Source: Bordetella parapertussis
Lineage (GTDB): Bacteria; Pseudomonadota; Gammaproteobacteria; Burkholderiales; Burkholderiaceae_C
NCBI GenBank assembly: GCA_945900695.1
Contig: CAMDJU010000160.1
Location: 1-6,447 of the forward strand
DNA length: 6,447 nucleotides
Direction of reading: 5' to 3'
Shown in pieces: positions 1 to 6,187 of this stretch (within the stretch, counting starts at the first letter, position 1; every line of letters starts with the position of its first letter). A program made the translations under genes and the position numbers. Below the pieces are notes generated by a model. It made no database searches, was not told the origin of the DNA, and saw only the letters and a program-made list of their open reading frames with translations.

Positions 1-671
1 ACCAGATGCGCCAAGTCTTGGGCTTGCCCATAGCGACGCATGGGGATGTGGTTGTCCATTTGGTCTTGGCGAAACGCGGCCGAGTGGTTGCGCTGAATTT
101 GCTCAGAATCGATGTGCCCAGGGGGAATGCAATTGACGGTGATGCCATGCGGCCCCACCATGCGTGAAAGGCCTTTGGCCCAACTGTGCAAAGCAGCCTT
201 GGCACAAAAGGCCCCGTTGACTTGGTCCGGCTCGCTTTTGCCTGTGATGTTGATGATGCGCCCCCAATGAGAAGCGATCATGTCATCGATCAAGACCTCA
301 GCCAATTGCCTAGGCCGCTCAAAATTGAGCACCATCGCCTCGGTCCAGCTCTCTGTGGCCACGTGCAATTGGTTGAAGGGGCGAGAGCCGCCAGCGTTGT
401 TGACCAAAATATCCACCGCACCCAAGTGCTGCTTGATCTGTGCATGGATGAGGGAGACTGAACCCGCCTCAATGAGGTCGGCACCCACCACCAGGGGTTT
501 GTGCCCAGTGTGGTGTTGAATGTCTTGGGCGACTTGGACCAGCAAATCTGTGCGGCGCGCCGTCAACACCAATTCCACACCCTCTTGGGCCAGCGCTTTT
601 GCAATCCCCACACCTATGCCCGTGCTCGCACCAGTCACCAAAGCGCGCTTACCTCGCAAATTCAAATCCAC
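1..671 (-). CDS. SDR family oxidoreductase, atypical active site (C-terminus cut by window edge)
   Basis: This is a Rossmann-fold NAD(P)-dependent short-chain dehydrogenase/reductase, with 223 residues visible of a family length near 250-265. Seen: the dinucleotide-binding TGASTGIG at residues 13-20; ARR at 38-40 after the second strand, which suggests NADP(H); NNAG at 91-94; the helix Asn at 116; and a GITVNCIPPG loop at 176-185. The active-site segment is unusual. The Lys of YxxxK is present (K158), but the Tyr position holds Ala154 (AFCAK), and the Ser-bearing strand reads INITGKSEP with Gly in place of Ser. I have a general memory of similar INITGKSEP proteins in Burkholderiales, so this is probably a real subfamily, not a sequencing error. 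The GTG start at 671 is chosen because GGAAGG lies 6 nt upstream, the protein then begins VDLNLRGKRALVTG as expected for the fold, and no ATG, GTG or TTG occurs earlier in this frame back to the preceding gene. Substrate unknown; it may not be a functional reductase. Confidence 0.9.
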   Translation of the reverse strand, partial: MDLNLRGKRALVTGASTGIGVGIAKALAQEGVELVLTARRTDLLVQVAQDIQHHTGHKPLVVGADLIEAGSVSLIHAQIKQHLGAVDILVNNAGGSRPFNQLHVATESWTEAMVLNFERPRQLAEVLIDDMIASHWGRIINITGKSEPDQVNGAFCAKAALHSWAKGLSRMVGPHGITVNCIPPGHIDSEQIQRNHSAAFRQDQMDNHIPMRRYGQAQDLAHL

Positions 672-677
672 TTCGGA

Positions 678-683
678 CCTTCC
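678..683 (-). promoter_or_regulatory. Ribosome-binding site deciding the GTG start of the atypical SDR
   Basis: On the minus strand GGAAGG lies exactly 6 nt before the GTG at 671-669. An ATG at 685-683 overlaps it, but that frame stops after seven codons, so the GTG is the usable start. Confidence 0.7.
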
Positions 684-686
684 ATT

Positions 687-711
687 AAAAACCCCGACAC
701 CAGGTCGGGGT
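687..711 (-). terminator. Factor-independent terminator after the CMD gene
   Basis: On the minus strand the arms ACCCCGAC (711-704) and GTCGGGGT (698-691) form an 8-bp GC-rich stem around a 5-nt loop, CTGGT, and run straight into TTTTT (691-687, sharing the last stem base). No T-run follows the hairpin on the plus strand, so it works in the minus direction only. It starts 27 nt after the CMD stop codon, as expected for that gene's terminator. It ends only 3 nt before the Shine-Dalgarno sequence of the next SDR, so transcripts of that SDR must either read through it or begin upstream of it. Confidence 0.85.
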
Positions 712-738
712 GTGAATTCATCATCGAGAATTGATGCG

Positions 739-1116
739 TTAAATTTTCATTTCGGCAAACACTTCACGAGCGTTGCGGAATGCATCGACAGCAGCGGGGA
801 CGCCACAGTACACACCGACCTGAAGAAAGACTTCCTTGATCTCATCTTTGGTCATGCCATTGTTGATGGCGCCGCGGATGTGCAGCTTGATTTCATGCGG
901 GCGATTCAGCGCAGCCAACATGGCCAAATTGAGCATGCTGCGCGATTTGCGGTCCAAACCTGGGCGGTTCCACAACTCGCCCCAGCAATACTCGGTGACA
1001 AACTCTTGCAAACTGCGGCTGAAGTCATCGGCGTTTTTGATCGAGTTGTCCACATATTCGGTGCCCAACACCTCACGGCGCACTTTCAGACCTTTGTCGA
1101 ATAATTCTTTGTTCAT
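739..1116 (-). CDS. Carboxymuconolactone decarboxylase (CMD) family protein, PcaC-like
   Basis: A 125-residue single-domain helical protein of the CMD family, the usual length for PcaC. In the protocatechuate branch of the beta-ketoadipate pathway, PcaC decarboxylates 4-carboxymuconolactone to the enol-lactone. Seen: WGELWNRPGLDRKSRS at 45-60, NLAMLAALNRPHEIKLHIRG at 63-82, NNGMTKDEIKEV at 85-96 and YCGVPAAVDAF at 103-113, all in the order typical of PcaC. There is no CxxC pair (the only cysteines are 44 and 104), so it is not an AhpD-type peroxidase. The ATG at 1116 is preferred over an in-frame TTG at 1128 because GGAG (1126-1123) lies 6 nt before the ATG and would lie inside the gene if the TTG were used. 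No pcaB, pcaD or ring-cleavage gene is nearby, so the true substrate may be another lactone or beta-keto acid. Separated by 155 nt from the HyuB gene and followed by a terminator, it may be its own transcription unit. Confidence 0.9.
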   Translation of the reverse strand: MNKELFDKGLKVRREVLGTEYVDNSIKNADDFSRSLQEFVTEYCWGELWNRPGLDRKSRSMLNLAMLAALNRPHEIKLHIRGAINNGMTKDEIKEVFLQVGVYCGVPAAVDAFRNAREVFAEMKI

Positions 1117-1122
1117 GTTCCA

Positions 1123-1126
1123 CTCC
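1123..1126 (-). promoter_or_regulatory. Ribosome-binding site deciding the CMD start
   Basis: GGAG on the minus strand, 6 nt ahead of the ATG at 1116-1114. It overlaps the alternative TTG codon (1128-1126), which argues against that start. Confidence 0.65.
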
Positions 1127-1165
1127 AAGCTTGAGATATTTGCCGGTCAACATCGACCTGATTTC

Positions 1166-1171
1166 ATTCTA
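1166..1171 (-). promoter_or_regulatory. Possible -10 box for the CMD gene
   Basis: Minus-strand TAGAAT differs from the sigma-70 consensus TATAAT at one position and lies about 50 nt before the CMD start codon, which would leave a leader of roughly 40 nt. No good -35 hexamer occurs 16-18 nt upstream; the best candidates (TGCTTC or GTGCTT) are poor. This is a weak candidate only. Confidence 0.25.
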
Positions 1172-1271
1172 GCGATCGGGTTTTCAGGGAAGCACCCATT
1201 GAGTGCATCGGCGGTGTGCCACAGTCGCCTGTCGGACTCTCGCCCGCAAGGGTTAACCCGAAACCCGGCCC

Positions 1272-3095
1272 TCAGGCCTTGCGCTTGGACACACTGGCTT
1301 TGAGCGCTGAGGGAGAAGCCTGTTTCAACTTGGGTGGTTTCGCGAGCAAACGCTTGCGCAATTTTTGGGTCTTCACCGCGTCCAATGCCAGGGTCTTGGG
1401 ATGCAACTCGACGCGGTAATCAAGGCGCGCCGACTCAATGGACACAAAACCTTGCCGCACATCGCCAGCCACCTGCTCAGGGTCGCGCAACCATGGCGCG
1501 CCAAACCCACCTCCACCACCGGTTTTGAAGAACAAGCGGTCGCCCTTGTGCAGCTTCAAACCCGTGATCTTTTGAAAGGTCTGAACCTTTTTTTCGCCTG
1601 CACGCATGACGGAAATAGAGCCACTGGCACCCGGTAGCCCACCCTTGAGGCCCCAGGGTGGGCACTTGGAGCGTTCACTCAAACCATTGAACACACCGTT
1701 ATCCACCACACGGTAAACCCGTTCCATGCCCAAACCACCCCGGTGGCGACCGGGCCCACCTGAATCGCGGCGCAGGCCATAGCGTTCAATCACCAGTGGG
1801 TAACGGGTTTCCAACACCTCAATCGGGATATTGAAGGTATCCCCATGCCCAATCGTGTAGGTCGAACTCGGTCCATCGCCATGCGGACGCGCACCCCATC
1901 CTCCCGCCACCGGCTCGATGTTGGTGAATGGGCGCTTGCGCTGCGGGTCCCATCCCGTCATCAACATGGCCGATATATCGCTGTAATGTCCGGCCGGAAT
2001 TCTTTCTGGCATGGCCTGGGTCATGGCCAACAAAATGGTGTCGATCAAGGTCAACAACGGTGTTTGCCACCAAGACATGGCAGCAGGTTCTTCGGCGCTG
2101 ATCAGGGTGCCGGGCGGCAAGATCACCTCTAAGGGTCGAAAGCACCCCTCGCAGGCCATGACATCGGCCGCCACCAAATATTTCATGGCCAAGCGCGCAC
2201 TGCTGCGCCCTGCCGCAAAACCTGAGTTGATCGGGCCGCGCACTTGCGGACTCATGCGGCTGAAATCGATGGTCATGGCATCGCCTTTGACGATCACTTT
2301 GACGCGGATCGGGACCGGTTTGCCCAAGTCCACACCATCATCGTCCAAAAAAGATTCCGCTTGGTAGGTGCCGTCGGGAATTTGGGCAATGCGCGAGCGC
2401 ACTTTGCGCTCGGCCTGGGCCCAGCCTTGCTCAATGGCACCATACACGGCTTGTTTGCCATAGTTGGCAAAAAGCTCCTGCAAGCGCCGCTCAGCCATGC
2501 GACAAGCACCAATCTGGGCGTGCAAGTCACCAAAGGATGATTCGGGGTGACGAATGTTGTGCGCCAGCACCCGCAACAAATCGCCATCGGGTTGATAGGC
2601 CTTGTAAATTTTGACCGAACGAATTTGAATGCCCTCTTCGAAAGAGGACACCGAATCGGTCAAAAACCCGCCAGCCAATCGGCCACCCACATCGGTCCAG
2701 TGTGCCCGCGTGGCGGCAAAGCCCACCCGTTCACCTTCGAAAAAAACCGGCGTATAGACCACCACATTGTTCAAATGTTGCCCACAGGTCCCGGTGTGGT
2801 TGGTGAGGATCACGTCGCCAGGTTGAAACCCATCTTGGCCGTGGATGCGAATGCCGTCTTCCACCGCAGCATCCAAGTCGCCCACAAACAACGGCAAGCC
2901 CCCCGGTGCCTGGGCCACCAATCGCCCTTGGGCATCCAGCAAGCCGGTACAAAAGTCTTGCACCTCGTAAACAATGGTGCTGTGCGCGGTGCGGGCCAAG
3001 TTGATGGTGATTTCCTCGGCAATCGCAGCCAAGGCGTTGTTGATGACCTCTACCGTGATCGGGTCGATGCGCTGAGCTTGGGTTTCACGCTTCAT
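1272..3095 (-). CDS. Hydantoinase B/oxoprolinase (HyuB-type) subunit
   Basis: A 607-residue HyuB-family subunit, the partner of the HyuA protein encoded just upstream. In this superfamily (N-methylhydantoinase, 5-oxoprolinase, caprolactamase, acetone and acetophenone carboxylases) HyuA handles ATP, and the HyuB-like subunit completes the hydrolase or carboxylase. Seen: DPITVEVINN at 11-20, LLDAQGRLVAQ at 52-62, PGDVILTN at 92-99, RAHWTDVGG at 130-138, the FSRMSPQVRGPINSG region at 278-292, PVAGGWGARPHGDG at 395-408, GGPGRHRGGLG at 446-456 and GGGGGFGAP at 526-534. These cover the whole domain. The tail after about residue 571 is unusually basic. The ATG at 3095 lies inside the last codons of HyuA (11-nt overlap), and AGGAG sits 6 nt upstream of it, so translation is probably coupled and the subunits made in equal amounts. 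The protein is soluble, with no signal peptide or clear membrane segment. The family call is secure; the substrate cannot be read from the sequence. Confidence 0.95.
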   Translation of the reverse strand: MKRETQAQRIDPITVEVINNALAAIAEEITINLARTAHSTIVYEVQDFCTGLLDAQGRLVAQAPGGLPLFVGDLDAAVEDGIRIHGQDGFQPGDVILTNHTGTCGQHLNNVVVYTPVFFEGERVGFAATRAHWTDVGGRLAGGFLTDSVSSFEEGIQIRSVKIYKAYQPDGDLLRVLAHNIRHPESSFGDLHAQIGACRMAERRLQELFANYGKQAVYGAIEQGWAQAERKVRSRIAQIPDGTYQAESFLDDDGVDLGKPVPIRVKVIVKGDAMTIDFSRMSPQVRGPINSGFAAGRSSARLAMKYLVAADVMACEGCFRPLEVILPPGTLISAEEPAAMSWWQTPLLTLIDTILLAMTQAMPERIPAGHYSDISAMLMTGWDPQRKRPFTNIEPVAGGWGARPHGDGPSSTYTIGHGDTFNIPIEVLETRYPLVIERYGLRRDSGGPGRHRGGLGMERVYRVVDNGVFNGLSERSKCPPWGLKGGLPGASGSISVMRAGEKKVQTFQKITGLKLHKGDRLFFKTGGGGGFGAPWLRDPEQVAGDVRQGFVSIESARLDYRVELHPKTLALDAVKTQKLRKRLLAKPPKLKQASPSALKASVSKRKA

Positions 3096-5187
3096 GGCTG
3101 GCTCCTACAGGCAAGGTGATGACCAAACAGCCATCCCCATGAAAAACGGCACTGTCGCCGGGGTGAAGGATGGTGGTCGACGCATATTCTTCGATCACAG
3201 CCGGGCCCATAATGACTTGGCCGGGTTGCAACTCAGCGCGTTGCAGCACCGGGCAATCGACTTGGCCCAAGCCGGGAAAGACCACAGGCCGATGGCGCTG
3301 CGTGACAGCCGCAGGAATGCGCTTGTCTTGCAAGCTGGCGAATGAGGGTTTGACCACATGACCCAAAGCGGTCAAGCGCAAATTCACCAACTCACCCGAT
3401 TGATCAGGGGCCGCATGGCCGTAGCGTGATTCGTACAGCTCATCAAAATGCAGTCGCAAAGCTTGCAGGGCAGCCGCATTCGGCAAGGATGACGGCACCG
3501 GCACGCGCACGGTGTACTCTTGACCCAAATAGCGCATGTCCAGCGTGCGGTGCAGCACGATCGAATCCAAAGCATGGCCTTCGGCCTGCAGGCTTTTCAA
3601 GGCCTGCTGCTCCAAGCCTTTGAACAAGTTCTCCAGCACCGTTGGGCTGAGGCTTGCATAGTCCAAAATTTTGGTTTGCACAAAGTCTTGGCGCAAATCG
3701 GTCATCAACATGCCCAAAGCAGAAAAATGCCCCGGCTGTGGCGGCACGATGACCCGTGGCACATGCAATTCGCGGGCGATGGCCATGCCGTGCAAAGGCC
3801 CACCCCCGCCAAAAACCACCATGGCAAATTTGCGCGGGTCATAACCGCGTTGCATGGTGATGGCGCGTACAGCAAACGACATCTTGGCGTCTGCGATGCG
3901 CAAAATACCCAATGCGGCATCCATCACCGACAGGCCCAAGGGCTTGGAAATGCGTTGTTCAATGGCCTGGGTGGCCAGTTTCAAGTCCAAGTCAAATTCA
4001 CCGCCCAAAAACCGGTGCGGGTTGAGCCGCCCTGTCACCAAGTTGGCATCGGTGACCGTGGGCTCTGTGCCGCCACGCCCATAGCACGCTGGCCCTGGCG
4101 TGGAGCCCGCGCTGCGCGGGCCGACCTTGAGGGATCCGCCCTCATCGATCCATGCCATCGAGCCGCCACCCGCACCCACCTCAATGATGTCCACCACGGG
4201 CAAGCGCATGGGGTGGCCGTGCTGATAGCCCCCAATGAAGTATTGATCGGTCATCTTGGGCATGCCCTTTTCGACCAAACAGGTTTTGGCGGTGGTGCCG
4301 CCCATGTCAAAGGCAATCACGTCGGGCTCGTTGAGCAATTGGCCCAACATGCCTGCGCCAATGATGCCGCCCGCAGGCCCAGACTCCATCATGCCCACCG
4401 GAATATGGGCTGCACGTTTTGCGGACATGACCCCACCGTTGGACTGCATGATCATGAACTTGCCCTTGAAGCTTTGCTGGCGCAATGGCTCCTCCAAGGC
4501 TTTCAAGTATTGACTGACCTCCAAACCCACATAGGCATTGAGCACGGTGGTTGATGTGCGTTCGTACTCGCGGTATTCGCGCAAAATTTCATGCGACAAG
4601 GTGATGAAATGCTTGGGAAACGCCTTGCGCAACAAACGACCCAGAGCCTTTTCATGCGCAGGGTTGGCATAGGCGTGCAACAAACACACCGCAACAGCTT
4701 GCACATTGGCCGTTGAAATTTTGCGGATCACTTGGCGCACACTGGCATCACTCAAGGGCGTGTGCGCTTTGCCACTGGCGGTCATGCGCTCGGTCACCCC
4801 AAAGCGCAAGGTGCCTGGCACCAAGGGCTGGGTCTTTTCGAAAAACAAGTTGTAGGTGTCCGGGCGATTGGTGCGTCCGACCTCATACACATCGGTGAAA
4901 CCCTCGGTGGTGACCAAAGCGGTGCGTGCACCTGTTTTTTGGATCACTGCATTGATGGCCACGGTAGAGCCATGAATGAAATGCTCCAAGCGGGCAATGT
5001 CAACCTGCGCCTTGTCAAAACAAGTCATCACGGCACTTTGCAATGCCTCTGGGGTTGACAAGGATTTTTCGAACCGAACCACGTGATCGCGTGCGTCGTA
5101 GCTGACCAAATCGGTGAAGGTGCCGCCAATATCAACGGCGACACGAACACCATCGGTGACCAACGGCGAAATGGATTGCTTAGACAT
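3085..5187 (-). CDS. Hydantoinase/oxoprolinase A (HyuA-type) ATP-binding subunit
   Basis: A 700-residue HyuA-family protein of the actin/Hsp70-like ATPase fold, usual length for the family. It would phosphorylate or otherwise activate the substrate for HyuB. Seen: the N-terminal domain (about 14-190) with phosphate-loop DIGGTFTD at 19-26, HGSTVAINAV at 72-81 and EVGRTNRPDTYNLFF at 102-116; the central Hydantoinase_A domain (about 205-500) with SNGGVMS at 249-255, MMESGPAGGIIGAG at 266-279, second phosphate motif DMGGTTAK at 294-301, a glycine-rich VGAGGGSMAWID stretch at 337-348, GPRSAGSTPGPACYGRGG at 356-373 and FGGGGPLHG at 459-467; and a C-terminal domain (about 510-690) with GPAVIEEYASTT at 661-672. 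The ATG at 5187 is chosen because AGGAAG lies 6 nt upstream and the protein then begins just before the phosphate loop. The frame is open to 5433, but that part overlaps the reductase gene and has no family similarity. The gene follows the reductase by 16 nt and overlaps HyuB by 11 nt. Substrate unknown: a cyclic amide or a ketone are the two family options. Confidence 0.95.
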   Translation of the reverse strand: MSKQSISPLVTDGVRVAVDIGGTFTDLVSYDARDHVVRFEKSLSTPEALQSAVMTCFDKAQVDIARLEHFIHGSTVAINAVIQKTGARTALVTTEGFTDVYEVGRTNRPDTYNLFFEKTQPLVPGTLRFGVTERMTASGKAHTPLSDASVRQVIRKISTANVQAVAVCLLHAYANPAHEKALGRLLRKAFPKHFITLSHEILREYREYERTSTTVLNAYVGLEVSQYLKALEEPLRQQSFKGKFMIMQSNGGVMSAKRAAHIPVGMMESGPAGGIIGAGMLGQLLNEPDVIAFDMGGTTAKTCLVEKGMPKMTDQYFIGGYQHGHPMRLPVVDIIEVGAGGGSMAWIDEGGSLKVGPRSAGSTPGPACYGRGGTEPTVTDANLVTGRLNPHRFLGGEFDLDLKLATQAIEQRISKPLGLSVMDAALGILRIADAKMSFAVRAITMQRGYDPRKFAMVVFGGGGPLHGMAIARELHVPRVIVPPQPGHFSALGMLMTDLRQDFVQTKILDYASLSPTVLENLFKGLEQQALKSLQAEGHALDSIVLHRTLDMRYLGQEYTVRVPVPSSLPNAAALQALRLHFDELYESRYGHAAPDQSGELVNLRLTALGHVVKPSFASLQDKRIPAAVTQRHRPVVFPGLGQVDCPVLQRAELQPGQVIMGPAVIEEYASTTILHPGDSAVFHGDGCLVITLPVGASHEA

Positions 5188-5193
5188 CAATCG

Positions 5194-5199
5194 CTTCCT
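5194..5199 (-). promoter_or_regulatory. Ribosome-binding site deciding the HyuA start
   Basis: AGGAAG on the minus strand, 6 nt before the ATG at 5187-5185. It fills most of the 16-nt gap after the reductase stop codon and supports the shorter 700-residue protein over the longer open frame. Confidence 0.75.
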
Positions 5200-5203
5200 G
5201 AAT

Positions 5204-6187
5204 TCAAGGGTGATGGACAGACAACACAATCTTGCCCAGTTGTTGATCGGACTGCATATACGCTTTGGCCTGGGGCAGTTGATCGAACGGAAAAACCCGA
5301 TCCACCAAAGGCCGCGTGTCTGTTTGTGCAAACCGGGGTAGGTAGTGGGCCACAAAATCTGCCACGCCGGCTTGTCGCTCTGCCGGGGTGCGATGGCGGT
5401 TAGAGACACCGAAAATACGCAAGCGCTGCGCATGCAAGGTATCCAAATTCAAAGGTGCTTGCAAGCAACCGTCGACATATCCCACGATGGCCAGCCGACC
5501 TTGATAAGCCAGACAGCGCAATTCCTCGGCCAGCACACTGCCGCCCACGGTGTTGACGATCAAGTTCACACCTTTCCCAGCGGTGATTTCTTGGGTGCGC
5601 TCAAAAAAATCGGGTTGGCGCGTGGCAATGCCTTCGCTCAGACCATGGGCCTTGAGCTTTTGCAGTTTTTCAGCACTGCCCGAGGTGCCGATGGTTTGCG
5701 CACCCAGCATATGGGCCAGTTGCACGCAAGCCGTCCCAACGCCAGATGAAACCCCATTGACCATCAACCACTCACCGGCCTTCAACTGCCCCTGGGCCAC
5801 CAACATGTCGTGAGCCACCATGAAGGTGACAGGGACAGAAGCCGCCTGCGCCCAATCAAAAGCCTCTGGCATGGGCATGGTCTCTAGGGGAGACATGAGC
5901 CCAAACTGGGCAAATCCACCTGGGCAACGCCCCATCACGCGCTGTCCGACAGCAAAACCGTTCACACCTTCGCCAATGGCCACCACCTCCCCCGCAGCCT
6001 CCATGCCAATGGCTTTGGCCTGCGGTAGACCACCATGGGGACCGGGCCCGAGGATGAATTCGCCCCGATTCAGTCCAGCGGCATGGATCTTCACCAACAA
6101 TTGACCCGCAGCCACCTTGGGCATATCCACATCCCGCATGTCAATGTGCAACTGGCCATCGCGGCCTTCCATCCAATAAGACTTCAT
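5204..6187 (-). CDS. Quinone oxidoreductase-type medium-chain reductase (zinc-independent)
   Basis: A 327-residue member of the medium-chain dehydrogenase/reductase superfamily, quinone oxidoreductase/enoyl reductase branch. Such enzymes use NADPH to reduce quinones or activated C=C bonds next to a carbonyl. Seen: a GroES-like N-terminal domain (about 1-125) with AAGLNRGEF at 36-44 and GMEAAGEV at 61-68; the Rossmann domain with NGVSSGVGTACVQLA at 144-158; TSGSAEKLQ at 168-176, a loop that usually suits NADPH; and VNTVGGSVLAEEL at 211-223 with GRLAIVGY at 230-237. The cysteine cluster of zinc alcohol dehydrogenases is absent, so it should be zinc-free. The ATG at 6187 overlaps the stop codon of the preceding SDR as ATGA, with GGAG 8 nt upstream, and HyuA follows 16 nt after its stop, so it belongs to the same operon. 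It may reduce an unsaturated intermediate of the HyuAB substrate pathway, but the substrate is not evident. Confidence 0.92.
   Translation of the reverse strand: MKSYWMEGRDGQLHIDMRDVDMPKVAAGQLLVKIHAAGLNRGEFILGPGPHGGLPQAKAIGMEAAGEVVAIGEGVNGFAVGQRVMGRCPGGFAQFGLMSPLETMPMPEAFDWAQAASVPVTFMVAHDMLVAQGQLKAGEWLMVNGVSSGVGTACVQLAHMLGAQTIGTSGSAEKLQKLKAHGLSEGIATRQPDFFERTQEITAGKGVNLIVNTVGGSVLAEELRCLAYQGRLAIVGYVDGCLQAPLNLDTLHAQRLRIFGVSNRHRTPAERQAGVADFVAHYLPRFAQTDTRPLVDRVFPFDQLPQAKAYMQSDQQLGKIVLSVHHP

Larger units (their letters stand above)
1117..1271 (-). other. 155-nt intergenic region between HyuB and CMD genes
   Basis: This is the longest gap in the window and the only place for a promoter of the CMD gene. 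Just after the HyuB stop there is GC-rich dyad sequence: a GGCC-TGAG-GGCC dyad spanning the stop codon, and a 10-base palindrome at 1250-1259. Neither is followed by a T-run, so I do not call a terminator. A small imperfect 6-bp hairpin lies at 1192-1206. The only promoter-like element I see is the TAGAAT listed separately. I find no open reading frame of note and no recognisable RNA family. Confidence 0.5.

Noticed and set aside
520..1104. Plus-strand open frame of 194 codons opposite the CMD gene
   Set aside because: It runs through the terminator and both minus-strand genes and has no recognisable motif; the minus-strand CMD and SDR proteins are clear.
1117..1128. TTG start giving four extra residues on the CMD protein
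   Set aside because: The TTG overlaps the Shine-Dalgarno sequence that serves the ATG at 1116, and no comparable site precedes the TTG.
1192..1206. Imperfect 6-bp hairpin in the HyuB-CMD gap
   Set aside because: The stem includes a G-T pair, the loop is three bases, and there is no T-run or repeated half-site, so neither a terminator nor an operator can be argued.
1250..1278. Palindrome (10 bases) and GGCC dyad after the HyuB stop, considered as a terminator
   Set aside because: Neither is followed by a T-run on the minus strand, and the 10-base palindrome leaves no loop. A factor-independent terminator cannot be supported here.
4105..4121. 7-bp GC hairpin with a 3-nt loop inside HyuA
   Set aside because: It encodes part of the conserved GPRSAGSTPGP motif and has no T-run, so codon choice in a conserved Gly/Arg/Ala stretch explains it.
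3520..4554. Plus-strand open frame of 344 codons
   Set aside because: It lies wholly opposite the HyuA gene, whose protein matches its family along the full length. The plus-strand translation has no domain-like motif and is rich in His and Gln, as expected for an antisense shadow.
5188..5433. 82-codon upstream extension of HyuA
   Set aside because: It overlaps the reductase coding sequence, contains no family motif (Trp- and Cys-rich noise), and the good ribosome-binding site at 5199-5194 serves the ATG at 5187.
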